From Candidatus Thioglobus sp. (GTDB lineage Bacteria > Pseudomonadota > Gammaproteobacteria > Arenicellales > UBA868), in the NCBI GenBank assembly GCA_004212795.1, contig SHBR01000005.1, forward strand, positions 1 to 64,000: 64,000 nt of DNA, in the 5' to 3' direction. The notes below the pieces were generated by a model. It was not told where the DNA came from. It saw only the letters and a program-made list of their open reading frames with translations, and ran no database searches. Positions 44,078 through 52,962 of this stretch are shown here, piece by piece (the stretch's first letter is position 1; every line of letters starts with the position of its first letter). The translations under genes were made by a program, and so were the position numbers.

Positions 44078-44794
44078 ATGATTACCAATCCACGTGCTGT
44101 TGATCGAATCGCTATTCGCGATTCACTCGGTTATCCGGCGATCACGTTGTTAGCGAGCATGATTGGTTTCGGGTCTCTTGTTAACGAAAGCGGCCTTCCG
44201 CTTGGTATGGCAATTGCTGCCACCCTTGGAATATGGGGATTGCCCGGGCAACTAACCTTAATAGAGATGCATGCTGCAGGTGCTTCTGCTTTTTTTGTGA
44301 TTCTTGGTGTTGCGCTTGCAAATGCGCGATTCTTGCCGATGGCCGTCTCATTTATGCCTTTAATGCCAAGTCGCCGCGCAGGAATGGCTTCGGATTTTGT
44401 ATTGGTTCAAATGCTTTCGATTAACTCGTGGGCTGCAGGTTTAAAACGCTTTCCAGAGATTGCGCTTGAACTTAGGCGACGCTATTACGTTGTGTTTGGC
44501 ACAATTTGTATGAGCGCCGGCTTGATAGGCACGATCATCGGCTATCTTGGTGTTGAAATGATGCCAAGAGAGATTGCGCTTGGTCTTATTTTTATGAATC
44601 CGCTTTTTTTCGCCATCCTCTTGGCGGGCGTAAATAATCGTCCCTCGCTCATTGCGCTGCTGATCGGCGCGCCTCTCGGACTATTTTTTCATTTAGTGGT
44701 GCCTGATTTCGATCTTCTGTTAACCGGAATTATCGGGGGTAGCCTCGCGTTCTGGATAGGCCAGCGTTGGCCGCAACGGGACAATTCACCATGA
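44078..44794 (+). CDS. azlC: AzlC-family branched-chain amino acid exporter subunit
   Basis: 238 residues with about six to eight membrane helices. The N-terminal segment LASMIGFGSLVNESGLP..MA and the loop with NARFLPMAVSF fit AzlC. AzlC and AzlD together form an exporter for branched-chain or similar amino acids. The stop overlaps azlD (ATGA). Confidence 0.8.
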   Translation: MITNPRAVDRIAIRDSLGYPAITLLASMIGFGSLVNESGLPLGMAIAATLGIWGLPGQLTLIEMHAAGASAFFVILGVALANARFLPMAVSFMPLMPSRRAGMASDFVLVQMLSINSWAAGLKRFPEIALELRRRYYVVFGTICMSAGLIGTIIGYLGVEMMPREIALGLIFMNPLFFAILLAGVNNRPSLIALLIGAPLGLFFHLVVPDFDLLLTGIIGGSLAFWIGQRWPQRDNSP

Positions 44795-45144
44795 CAACGG
44801 TTTCATATTTTGGGTTAGCGTTACTAACACTTGGCGCGATATTGGGCACCTATTTTTGGAGGGGGATGGGTGTATTGTTTGCCTCCCGAGTAAATAGTGC
44901 CGGGGCTGTATTTCAATGGGTGACGTTTGTGTCTTACGCGATGCTGGGCGGCCTTATTGCTCGTATGGTGGTTTTACCGATTGGACCATTGGAAGAAACA
45001 TCTTTGCTTATTCGAAGCCTGGCGTTTGCGATAGGCGTGACAGTATTTCTACTTCTCGGTCGACGGGTGTTGCCAGCTGTTCTGATCGGCGTGGGATCAT
45101 TTATTGCGATGATTTTTTTTTCAGGCGCTTTATTATCGTCGTAA
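44791..45144 (+). CDS. azlD: AzlD-family transporter subunit
   Basis: 117 residues with about four membrane helices, matching the small AzlD partner in size and position. Sequence match is weaker than for AzlC; identity rests largely on the overlap with azlC and topology. ATG at 44791 chosen because it overlaps the azlC stop. Confidence 0.75.
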   Translation: MTTVSYFGLALLTLGAILGTYFWRGMGVLFASRVNSAGAVFQWVTFVSYAMLGGLIARMVVLPIGPLEETSLLIRSLAFAIGVTVFLLLGRRVLPAVLIGVGSFIAMIFFSGALLSS

Positions 45145-45249
45145 CTTAAAAGCATCGAGTCGCAACCGGGACGATCAGTCAGATACTTTTGGGTAGGATG
45201 TGGGTTAACCGTAGGCCTATCATTATGCTTTTAGATTTTAGAGATCGTT

Positions 45250-46350
45250 ATGCGACTTAAAGTGCTCGCGCTCGGAGGCGACGGCATTGGGCCAGAGGTT
45301 GTTGATGCCGGCCTTAAAGTGCTGGAATGCGCTGCAAAATCAATTGATCTCGGTCTTGATATCAGTGAAGACCTTTTGCATGGCGCGGCGTGGGAAAGGT
45401 ACAACACCTTTATAAGAGATGAGACGCTTGAGAAAGCGCAAGCGTCAAATGCCGTTCTGGTGGGCGCTGTCGGTGGTCCAAAGTGGGATCATATTATGAG
45501 GGATGGCGGCCCCGAAGAGCAGGATGGCCTGATGAAGTTGCGACATCACCTTAAAACGTTTGCTTGCTTGCGTCATGCGAGAGCTCACACCGCGTTGCTC
45601 GACAGGACCGCGTTCAAGCCGACCGTTCTCAGTGGGGCCGATATCATGGTTATGAGAGAGCTTTGTGGTGGTGCGATGTTCACGCCAACGCGGGGCATCA
45701 CGGCTGACAGCGACGGCGTTCGCCGCGGGTTTGATCTCAATGAGTACAGAGAATCTGAAATTGCACGCTTCGCTCGCGTTGGATTCGAGGTGGCTCGCCG
45801 TCGACGTAATCGCTTATTGTCTGTAGATAAGTCAAACGTCTTTATGGTCGGTAAACTGTGGCGCGAGATTGTCAGTGATCTCGGCCGTGAAGAATTTCCT
45901 GATGTCGAGCTTACCCACTTTTTCGCTGATAACGCAGCATATCAACTTTCCCGCCGTCCAGCGGATTTCGATGTCATTCTTGCTGATAATTTATTTGGGG
46001 ATATTCTTTCCGATCAAGCCGGCGCTATCGCAGGCTCACTCGGTATGCTGCCTTCAGCCTGTCTTGCTGGATTACCTGCAAAACAGATCTCGGAATGTCC
46101 AGCAATCTATGAGCCGGTCCATGGGAGTGCGCCAGATATTGCCGGCCAAGGGGTCGCGAATCCTATCGGTACAATTTTATCGGTCGGGATGCTGTTGGAA
46201 TACAGTGCTGGCCAGCCGGATTGCGCGCGTCGGGTTGATCGAGCGGTGGATGCAGCGCTTACTGCAGGTTTCGCGACGCCAGATCTTGGTGGGGACCACA
46301 CCACAAGTCAGCTAGTCGATGCAGTGATTCGTTACTTCAGGAAAGCCTGA
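45250..46350 (+). CDS. 3-isopropylmalate dehydrogenase-like enzyme (LeuB family)
   Basis: 366 residues, a beta-hydroxyacid oxidative decarboxylase. GGDGIGPEV opens the protein, SVDKSNVF holds the catalytic lysine, and YEPVHGSAPDIAGQGVANP the NAD site. The region ELCGGAMFTPTRGI differs from the usual ELTGGIYFG of LeuB. No leuCDA genes are adjacent. It may be a leuB paralogue for another 2-alkylmalate or tartrate-like substrate, or simply the cell's leuB separated from the operon. Confidence 0.8.
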   Translation: MRLKVLALGGDGIGPEVVDAGLKVLECAAKSIDLGLDISEDLLHGAAWERYNTFIRDETLEKAQASNAVLVGAVGGPKWDHIMRDGGPEEQDGLMKLRHHLKTFACLRHARAHTALLDRTAFKPTVLSGADIMVMRELCGGAMFTPTRGITADSDGVRRGFDLNEYRESEIARFARVGFEVARRRRNRLLSVDKSNVFMVGKLWREIVSDLGREEFPDVELTHFFADNAAYQLSRRPADFDVILADNLFGDILSDQAGAIAGSLGMLPSACLAGLPAKQISECPAIYEPVHGSAPDIAGQGVANPIGTILSVGMLLEYSAGQPDCARRVDRAVDAALTAGFATPDLGGDHTTSQLVDAVIRYFRKA

Positions 46351-46407
46351 TATCGGACATGATGTCATATGATGTGATCGCCATGATCGGGATAATTTTA
46401 AAGTGGT

Positions 46408-46421
46408 AGTGCACGTGCACT
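46408..46421. promoter_or_regulatory. 14-bp palindrome AGTGCACGTGCACT
   Basis: A perfect even palindrome in the 148-base gap before the Ldh2-type gene. Nearby ATGATGT is repeated around 46362-46376. It is a plausible repressor site; no regulator is adjacent. Confidence 0.4.
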
Positions 46422-46498
46422 TTTCATATGCAAGCCAAATTAAGAGAGGTTACAGCTCGTTTTCATTAAATTAATTTTTACCGGACCGAATCAAGACC

Positions 46499-47539
46499 AT
46501 GAATCACGTGGTTAATTCAAAACTGACTCTAGACGAACCACGCCTTGAAATAGAAGCGGTAGATGCGAAATCAGTATTAGATGAAATTTTCACTGCGGTG
46601 GGCTGTGTCCGCAGCGTATCAAATATGGTCGCGGAACACCTTGTGGATACGAGTCTGTGCGGGATGGAAAGTCACGGTGTGATGCGCGCGCTCCAGTACG
46701 TTGCACAATTCCAAGACGGATACATGAAGGCTCGATCTGAGCCTCAGATTGTGACGAATGATCGGGGCTCAGTTGAGATTGATGGTAATGCGGGTATCGG
46801 GATACCAGCGATGCAGCTTGCGTATGAAAAAGGAATCGAAGTTGCGAGGTTATCGGGGGTGTCTGCGCTGGCTGTTCGCAATGTGGGTCATACAGGTCGG
46901 CATGGCGCATTTGCTGATTTAGCGGCACAAGACGGTTTCCTCACTATATGCGTTGGCGGTGGAAATCGAAAAATTTGGCGTCAGGTTGCGCCATATGGCG
47001 GGACAAAACCAATGTTACCCACTAACCCTTGGTGCGTCGGGATACCCGGGGGTGCAAGGGGTCCGGTCGTACTGGATTTTGCGACTTCTAAAATTGCAGG
47101 TGGATGGATTTATGCTGCAAAGAGCGCGGGTGCTCTGTTGCCCGAGGATTCCGTGATTGATTCGAGCGGTAACCCGACCCGTGATCCAAACGACTACTTT
47201 GATGGCGGCGCGATTTTGCCCTTTGGAGGACATAAAGGATATGCGTTGGCGTTGGTAGGCGAGATCATCGGAGAAGCAATGCTGGGCCCCGTAAAAACTG
47301 AATGTAACTGGCTGCTAATCACTCTGGATTCGGAGCGGTTTCGCGAGACTTCGGCGGCAGGAGAGATTGCTGAGGAAATTCTCTCCGAACTCCGGAGCTG
47401 TCCGCCTGCACCTGGTTTCAGCAAAGTAGAGATTCCCGGTGAGCGTGAGCGAGCGCATCGGGTAAATTCGTGTGGAGTTGTTTCAGTTCCATCCCAGACG
47501 TGGAAGCAAGTTCTCGAGTTACACAAGAGTCTTATTTAA
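46499..47539 (+). CDS. Ldh2-family NAD(P)-dependent malate/lactate-type dehydrogenase
   Basis: 346 residues. SLCGMESHGVMR near the N terminus, VRNVGHTGRHGAFAD, and LPFGGHKGYALALV near the C terminus are the three family signatures. The family includes malate, ureidoglycolate, sulfolactate (ComC) and 2,3-diketogulonate dehydrogenases. Given sulfonate-like genes 8 kb away, a sulfolactate-type role is conceivable, but nothing here proves it. Confidence 0.85.
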   Translation: MNHVVNSKLTLDEPRLEIEAVDAKSVLDEIFTAVGCVRSVSNMVAEHLVDTSLCGMESHGVMRALQYVAQFQDGYMKARSEPQIVTNDRGSVEIDGNAGIGIPAMQLAYEKGIEVARLSGVSALAVRNVGHTGRHGAFADLAAQDGFLTICVGGGNRKIWRQVAPYGGTKPMLPTNPWCVGIPGGARGPVVLDFATSKIAGGWIYAAKSAGALLPEDSVIDSSGNPTRDPNDYFDGGAILPFGGHKGYALALVGEIIGEAMLGPVKTECNWLLITLDSERFRETSAAGEIAEEILSELRSCPPAPGFSKVEIPGERERAHRVNSCGVVSVPSQTWKQVLELHKSLI

Positions 47540-47623
47540 TTCTATTCTTGGAAAGCCCAGCATAATGAAAGAAGATAAATCGGCGAGCATGGATTTTAAT
47601 GTCGAGAGTTTGCGATTGCGACG

Positions 47624-48556
47624 ATGGTGTCTTCTGTTTTGAGTCGTGATTTGACAGGCCAAAGAGTGGTGATCGCAAACACCCAGTGCTTTGTTGCGAT
47701 TTTTTTATGGGCGAGTGGTTTTGTTGCGCTCGAGTTTCTTGTTGATGATTGGGGGGCGCTTTCGCTTAATGCGATTCGACTCGGGGTTTCGGCTCTATTT
47801 CTGATGCTCTGGTGGATTGTGAGGGACGGTCTTGTTGCGATTATTCATGCGCCATGGTCGAAAGGGTTAATGGTGGGTGGACTTGGTTGGGGGATTGGCT
47901 CGCTATTGCTTTTTTTAGGGCAGCGCATGTCAGATCCCGTTACAACGACAATCGTTGTCGCGATGATGCCCTTAGCCGGCGCAGCGATTGAGATGATCTT
48001 TGAAAAAAGAAGGCTTATTTGGGGAGAGTATCTCGGGATTGGACTCGCGCTTTCCGGCGGGTATCTGGCGACAGGCGTCTCACTCGCAAAAAGTGAAGTC
48101 GGGGTCGGGGTATTACTCTGTTTTTTAGCGATTTTTCTTTTTGCGTGGGCAACGCGTGCCACCACTCGCCAACTTGGTGATCTGACGGCGACTGGTCAAA
48201 CGACAGTTACAATGATCGGTGGGGCCGTCGTTTCGCTTGGGCTTTATTTGGGGTTTTTGGCAGTCGGTTCGGCCGAAGTGCATATCGGCCCTGTAACGCT
48301 ATCCGTCATTTGGCCACTTTTCATATTTCTCTTGCCATCGTCAGGTATTGCGCAATTGTTATGGATTATCGGTGCAGGTAGGCTGGGGATCATGATCGCA
48401 TCATTTCATATGAATGCAGCGCCTTTTTATGTGATGGTTATTCTTGCAACCTTGTTTGATGCCGCATGGCAACCGGCTCGAATAATAGGCGCAGCTTTGG
48501 TTATTTTGGGCGTAATCATTGCCCAATCTCGACATTGGAATCAGAAGGCCATGTAG
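47624..48556 (+). CDS. EamA/DMT-family transporter
   Basis: 310 residues, about ten membrane helices in two EamA repeats. The first begins FLWASGFVALEFL, and the second includes the SSGIAQLLW segment. Typical role is export of amino acids or metabolites across the inner membrane. No ribosome-binding site is evident; a 25-codon frame from 47565 overlaps its start and may couple translation. Confidence 0.85.
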   Translation: MVSSVLSRDLTGQRVVIANTQCFVAIFLWASGFVALEFLVDDWGALSLNAIRLGVSALFLMLWWIVRDGLVAIIHAPWSKGLMVGGLGWGIGSLLLFLGQRMSDPVTTTIVVAMMPLAGAAIEMIFEKRRLIWGEYLGIGLALSGGYLATGVSLAKSEVGVGVLLCFLAIFLFAWATRATTRQLGDLTATGQTTVTMIGGAVVSLGLYLGFLAVGSAEVHIGPVTLSVIWPLFIFLLPSSGIAQLLWIIGAGRLGIMIASFHMNAAPFYVMVILATLFDAAWQPARIIGAALVILGVIIAQSRHWNQKAM

Positions 48557-48603
48557 GTGCGCTTCGGGTAGGTATAATTTAGTTAAATGGGAGAAGCAAA
48601 AAC

Positions 48604-49218
48604 ATGCGCACGTTAGTAGAAAGATTGGTTTTAATTCTGGGTTTTACAGTGAGTGGGGTAGCGGGCGCCGACGGCAGTCGCGGCGCAGAGTTGTTTGAAG
48701 CTCAATGTATTAGCTGTCATGGGAATGCAGCGGTGGACCTTAAAACGCCTGTACTGCATGGCCAGGAACCCGCTTACATCGCCCGATCGTTAGAGGCCTT
48801 TCAATTGGGTGGCCGGATCGATCAGATCATGTCTAGCATGAACGAGATCGCATCTGGATTATCGAACGAGGATATTTCTGCGCTTGCCGAATATCTGGCC
48901 AGTCAGGACCCTTGCGCCATTGATCTACAAATTGATTACGGTCGAGATGGCTTTCAGGAAGAGTTTGCCGCGGGCCGCGAAAAATACGCGCAGTCTAACT
49001 GCGGTCACTGCCATGATAGTTTCCATCACTATGCCCCCCGCATCGTGGGTCAAAAGGCAGCTTATCTTGAGCTTGCTTTATCTCAATTCAAGAGTGGCGT
49101 ACGACTGGCGCCAATGATGCCCCAGCTGTTGGCATCGTGGACAGAGCAGGATTTTAAAAATGTGGTGACTTATCTTAGCGGTATGCGGTTAATGCGCGCT
49201 TGTGGCGACCATTATTGA
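48604..49218 (+). CDS. Diheme cytochrome c (cytochrome c4-like)
   Basis: 204 residues. A signal peptide ends near VAGADG (about residue 22). Two heme sites are present, C35-x2-C38-H39 and C133-x2-C136-H137, in two similar halves; PMMPQL after the second includes the axial methionine. Cytochrome c4 carries electrons in the periplasm to terminal oxidases. It is monocistronic and converges on the methyltransferase gene. Confidence 0.88.
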   Translation: MRTLVERLVLILGFTVSGVAGADGSRGAELFEAQCISCHGNAAVDLKTPVLHGQEPAYIARSLEAFQLGGRIDQIMSSMNEIASGLSNEDISALAEYLASQDPCAIDLQIDYGRDGFQEEFAAGREKYAQSNCGHCHDSFHHYAPRIVGQKAAYLELALSQFKSGVRLAPMMPQLLASWTEQDFKNVVTYLSGMRLMRACGDHY

Positions 49219-49225
49219 TTGACGT

Positions 49226-49246
49226 TGAGGATCAGACAGATCCTCA
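49226..49246. terminator. Hairpin between convergent genes
   Basis: TGAGGATC (49226-49233) and GATCCTCA (49239-49246) form a perfect 8-bp stem with loop AGACA, followed by TTCGAATTT. It probably serves as a terminator for the cytochrome gene and perhaps in both directions. Confidence 0.55.
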
Positions 49247-49261
49247 TTCGAATTTAGTGGT

Positions 49262-50398
49262 CTAAAGCACTTTTTCCATAGCTAAATAGCAGTGCACATA
49301 GTCCATGGCATGGCCATCAGGATTTTCGGCAACCCGATCTTCATAGCGTTGATAGAACTGATCAACGATTTGATCTTTTTCTTCCTGAGGGCGTTCACCC
49401 GAAAGTCCATTTACAAATACCGCTTCACTCCACGATCGAAGCGTCGGAATGTAACTCACGGCGAATTCGCGGTTTGACATGGATCCTTGGGCCTCATCGA
49501 AAGCACGTCGGTAAGGGCAGCCGTGAACACCTGTCTTTGCAGAGACCAGTCTGAGCCCGGCTTGATAAACCGCCGAGGATTGATCTTCAAGCGGTGCGCA
49601 AAATTCTTCAACGGTGCGGTAGTACTGCGGAAACGCCGTATTTTTAAATTCATCTGATGTGATAGTGCCTTCTTTACGCATATTGCTCCAGAGCTCAGCG
49701 AAAGTATTAAACATGTTGATACCGCCAGTATTTCCAAGATAACGGCCTTGCTCATCAATTCCAAAATTAAGGATGACGAGACGTCCTCCGGGCCTAAGTT
49801 CTCGGGTTCGGGCGAGCAGCAGGTCTTCCCAGTTATGTTTAGCTTGTTGCGCAAAGGCGGCAAGCGAGTCGCCTGATGCACCAACCATATGAACATGATC
49901 ATCAATTGTGCAGGGCTTTTCCGAGATGTAATGCATTGCAGTGGCAGAGAATCCGATATCAAGCGTCTCATCGGGTAAGAGTTGCTGATGAAATCCAATT
50001 CCGCAAGCATTAACAAACACGTTTTCAATGTCTGTCAAAAAAGTATTGGGACCCGATGAACCAAATCCTAATAAATTCTTAAACAATGAGCTAAAATCAT
50101 TGCTAGGTAGATCGGTATAAGTCACTTGAATTTGTGTTTGCGCAAACCGATCTCGGAGATGTTCAATGCATTTTCGCCAAGCGGCTTCCGAGGTGCCGCC
50201 ATCAGCTGCGCCAAAATCGGCAAGTCGAATGGGTTGTCCTTTTGATGGTTCTGGAACGACTTGAGCGGCATCGAGCAGCATTTTGACAGCGTTATCGATA
50301 ACGTCTTTTGCGCCTCGAGTGCGTTGACTGTAATAGCCACCTCCTTTCATCGCCATGGTTTGAGCGGTCGCAGGCAAATTTTCCAAGGGTTGATTCAT
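49262..50398 (-). CDS. SABATH-type SAM-dependent carboxyl methyltransferase
   Basis: 378 residues. GGYYSQRTRGAKDVI near residue 20, LADFGAADGGTS, and especially DLPSNDFSSLFKNL are the signatures of the SABATH (Methyltransf_7) family, best known from plants, where it methylates the carboxyl group of salicylate, jasmonate and similar acids. The usual aromatic and membrane features of other methyltransferases are absent. It is divergent from a TRAP operon for what is likely a carboxylate, which hints that the two share a substrate class. The natural substrate is unknown. Confidence 0.8.
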   Translation of the reverse strand: MNQPLENLPATAQTMAMKGGGYYSQRTRGAKDVIDNAVKMLLDAAQVVPEPSKGQPIRLADFGAADGGTSEAAWRKCIEHLRDRFAQTQIQVTYTDLPSNDFSSLFKNLLGFGSSGPNTFLTDIENVFVNACGIGFHQQLLPDETLDIGFSATAMHYISEKPCTIDDHVHMVGASGDSLAAFAQQAKHNWEDLLLARTRELRPGGRLVILNFGIDEQGRYLGNTGGINMFNTFAELWSNMRKEGTITSDEFKNTAFPQYYRTVEEFCAPLEDQSSAVYQAGLRLVSAKTGVHGCPYRRAFDEAQGSMSNREFAVSYIPTLRSWSEAVFVNGLSGERPQEEKDQIVDQFYQRYEDRVAENPDGHAMDYVHCYLAMEKVL

Positions 50399-50581
50399 AG
50401 CTCTTCCATCCGATTAAAAGTTCATTTTTCAACCGTTAGTCTAGTAGATTGCGATTTAATTGTGCCAGAGTGATTTTGCTTTTGAGAGCCAGAGTTCTAA
50501 TTACCGAGTGAAATACTCAGAAGAGCCAATCGCATTGCTGTTTAGACATTGGAAAAACACGTAAGAATTTTGTTGTTTTAA

Positions 50582-50607
50582 GCACCTTTGTGGTGCGATA
50601 CTATAAA
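50582..50607 (+). promoter_or_regulatory. Probable promoter and operator of the TRAP operon
   Basis: An inverted repeat GCACC-TTTGT-GGTGC (50582-50596) is followed by TACTATAAA (50599-50607), a good -10 region. The repeat occupies the spacer where a repressor would block polymerase. The -35 is not clear. The remaining bases of this 274-base gap show nothing else firm. Confidence 0.45.
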
Positions 50608-50672
50608 AAGCTGGCTTATCTATTGTTTATCGGTAGCCTGCATTTTAAAAATTAACCAAACGAGGAGGAATC

Positions 50673-51767
50673 ATGGAAAGACGTGATTTTCTAAAAAAAG
50701 CAGGTGCAGGGACCGCGGTAGCAGCGGGCACACTTGCAGCCCCAGCTATTGTTAAGGCGCGCACTGAAATTACGATGGTGTCGACATGGCCACGTGATTT
50801 TCCCGGCCTGGGAACGGGTGCACAGCGTTTTGCTGACAGTCTCAGTGAGCTTTCGGATGGCCGACTGAACGTGACTTATTATGCGAGTGGCGAACGGGTA
50901 AAGCCGTTTGACTCTTTTGATGAAGTCGCATCTGGAAACGCGCAGATGTATCACGCAGCAGATTATTATTGGAAAGGTAAGCACCCGGGGTGGGCGTACT
51001 TTACCGCCGTCCCTTTTGGGTACGTTTACAGTGAAATGAACGCGTGGATTAATTGGGGTGGGGGCCAGGCATTGTGGGACGAGCTATCTGCCGATTTTGG
51101 TCTCAAGTGCCTGACTTGTGGCAACACAGGTGTCCAGATGGGCGGTTGGTTCCGTAAAGAAATTAATTCTGCTGATGATCTTAAAGGTCTCAAAATGCGT
51201 ATCCCTGGCTTAGGTGGTGATGTGATGGCCAAGCTCGGCGCTTCACCGGTCTCTCTTCCAGGTAGTCAGATTTATGAAAACCTGATGTCTGGCGCGATTG
51301 ACGCCACAGAGTGGGTGGGACCTTGGAATGATTCTTATATGAAATTCTACGAGGCTGCCAAATACTATTACTTCCCGGGGATGCACGAGCCGGCTTCAAT
51401 GCTTGCAGTGGGCATGAACAAGAGTTGGTGGGACGGTCTGTCAAAGACTGATCAGGCTTTGATTAAAGCTGCTGCCACTCAGGAAGATTCTCGTATGATG
51501 TCAGAGTACAACGCCAAGAACGGCGCTGCACTCGACAAGCTGATCACCGAGCAGGGCGTTCAGGTGCGAGAGTTTAATGATGACGTCTACGACGCATTCG
51601 GTGAGGCGGCAGAAGAGGTCTTTGATGAAGTCCGCGCACACAGTGATTTGGCAAACAGAATCCATGAGAGTTTTGCTGCAACACGAAAAGATGTGGGCCG
51701 TTGGATGAATCTCTCCGATCAGCCTTATCTGCGTCAACGCAATAGAGTCCTCGGTGTAGAGATCTAA
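50673..51767 (+). CDS. TRAP transporter substrate-binding protein (DctP, TakP type)
   Basis: 364 residues. A Tat signal (RRDFLKKAG at 3-11, then APAIVKA) directs a folded protein to the periplasm. The binding-protein body has LKGLKMRIPGLGG, GAIDATEWVGPWND and AKYYYFPGMHEP, as in TakP-like proteins that bind 2-oxoacids or lactate through a cation. The ribosome-binding site GAGGAGG is the strongest in the region, in keeping with high expression. A terminator follows it before the membrane subunits. Confidence 0.9.
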   Translation: MERRDFLKKAGAGTAVAAGTLAAPAIVKARTEITMVSTWPRDFPGLGTGAQRFADSLSELSDGRLNVTYYASGERVKPFDSFDEVASGNAQMYHAADYYWKGKHPGWAYFTAVPFGYVYSEMNAWINWGGGQALWDELSADFGLKCLTCGNTGVQMGGWFRKEINSADDLKGLKMRIPGLGGDVMAKLGASPVSLPGSQIYENLMSGAIDATEWVGPWNDSYMKFYEAAKYYYFPGMHEPASMLAVGMNKSWWDGLSKTDQALIKAAATQEDSRMMSEYNAKNGAALDKLITEQGVQVREFNDDVYDAFGEAAEEVFDEVRAHSDLANRIHESFAATRKDVGRWMNLSDQPYLRQRNRVLGVEI

Positions 51768-51789
51768 TCGTCTGCCACGGACTAGAGAC

Positions 51790-51818
51790 AGAGCGGGGCC
51801 TCAGGGCTCCGCTCTTTT
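51790..51818 (+). terminator. Intrinsic terminator between dctP and dctQ
   Basis: AGAGCGGGGCC (51790-51800) pairs with GGCTCCGCTCT (51805-51815) through 11 bp with one G-U pair, followed by a short T run. It probably keeps binding-protein mRNA more abundant than the membrane subunits. Confidence 0.7.
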
Positions 51819-51886
51819 CGCTCACTCGATCTGCCAATCGGCGAACATCGGGTGCACGTTTCCTGAGTAGTCACGCATATTAGAAG

Positions 51887-52942
51887 ATGGCGCTATCTAA
51901 AACCGAGTTGCCAAAAGCTGCAAATGTCATGCGGTTTTTCGCGTGGCTGGTACCGGCGTTAGGCGTGCTGTTTTTGTTAAACAACTATCTGACTTTTTGG
52001 CGAGACTGGCCGGGTACGCTTGCAGTTATTTCAAAATGGCCGAGCGCCGATGTGGATTCGATGTCGAGCGCAATGCAGATCCAAGGCCTACTCCAACTCG
52101 CAAGCTGGATGCTCGTGATAATTGCGGTTGCGTTTTATGTTCGCGGTTGTCAAAACATGCCACTTCGAAATGACGCAGATCGACTTGGCGAAATCGCCGC
52201 GTTTATTGTTCGAGGCTGCTTTTGGGGACTCGTGTTGATTGGAATTGTTGATATTTTTATCTCTTTTCTCCGAGTTGAAGACTGGCTCAAACTATGGGTC
52301 GGCGATGATTTAGCTAAATCTTTAGGTCGACCTATATTTAGAGGTTCGTATGTTCATTACCCGCTACTTTTACTCGGTTTTGTAATCGCATTTTTTAGTC
52401 GAAGCCTGGGATTTATCTGGTTGACGCTTATGGTGGTGCTCTCCGAATTTTTTATTGTAATAAGCCGTTTTGTTTTTTCGTACGAGCAGCCGTTTCAGGG
52501 AGATCTTGTCCGCTTTTGGTACGCTGGGCTTTTCCTTTTTGCCAGTGCCTACGCACTCGTCACGGAAGGACATGTTCGAGTAGATGTTCTCTATACGAAT
52601 TTCTCAAAAAAAGGCAAAGCATGGGCGAATACGGTTGGCGTAATTATTTTGGGTCTTCCTTTGTGTTGGTCTATCCTGATTACAGGCATGTGGGGCAAGG
52701 GAAGCAGTCTTAACAGTCCGTTACTTAGCTTTGAGATTTATCAGCAGGGTTTTGGGATGTATGTGAAATACTTGATGGTTGGTTTTTTGGTTGTATTTGC
52801 AATCTCGATGTTGTTTCAGTTCTGTGGCTACTTGTTATCCAATGTTGCGGATCTAATTGGCGAGCCCTCTGCTGACGATAAAGAAGGGAAGGATGAACGC
52901 TTGCCTGCAAACGCGCTCAAAACTCCGTCCGGACCAATCTGA
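51887..52942 (+). CDS. TRAP transporter small membrane subunit (DctQ), enlarged
   Basis: 351 residues, about twice the usual DctQ length. Eight membrane segments can be read. The last four carry the DctQ features (EFFIVISRF, EGHVRVDVLY). The first four (about residues 15-150) are an extra N-terminal part including a stretch with DWPGTLAVISKWPS. The subunit pairs with the large subunit that starts 20 bases downstream. Confidence 0.8.
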   Translation: MALSKTELPKAANVMRFFAWLVPALGVLFLLNNYLTFWRDWPGTLAVISKWPSADVDSMSSAMQIQGLLQLASWMLVIIAVAFYVRGCQNMPLRNDADRLGEIAAFIVRGCFWGLVLIGIVDIFISFLRVEDWLKLWVGDDLAKSLGRPIFRGSYVHYPLLLLGFVIAFFSRSLGFIWLTLMVVLSEFFIVISRFVFSYEQPFQGDLVRFWYAGLFLFASAYALVTEGHVRVDVLYTNFSKKGKAWANTVGVIILGLPLCWSILITGMWGKGSSLNSPLLSFEIYQQGFGMYVKYLMVGFLVVFAISMLFQFCGYLLSNVADLIGEPSADDKEGKDERLPANALKTPSGPI

Positions 52943-52962
52943 ACGACTAGCGTATAAACGAT

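Noticed and set aside
45147-45233. TAAAAGCAT/ATGCTTTTA inverted copies between azlD and the LeuB-like gene
   Set aside because: Arms are only 9 bp and 69 bases apart, so chance or a weak structure is as likely as a real site.
47565-47642. 25-codon frame overlapping the DMT transporter start
   Set aside because: Too short and without a recognisable product; it may aid coupling but cannot be called a gene.
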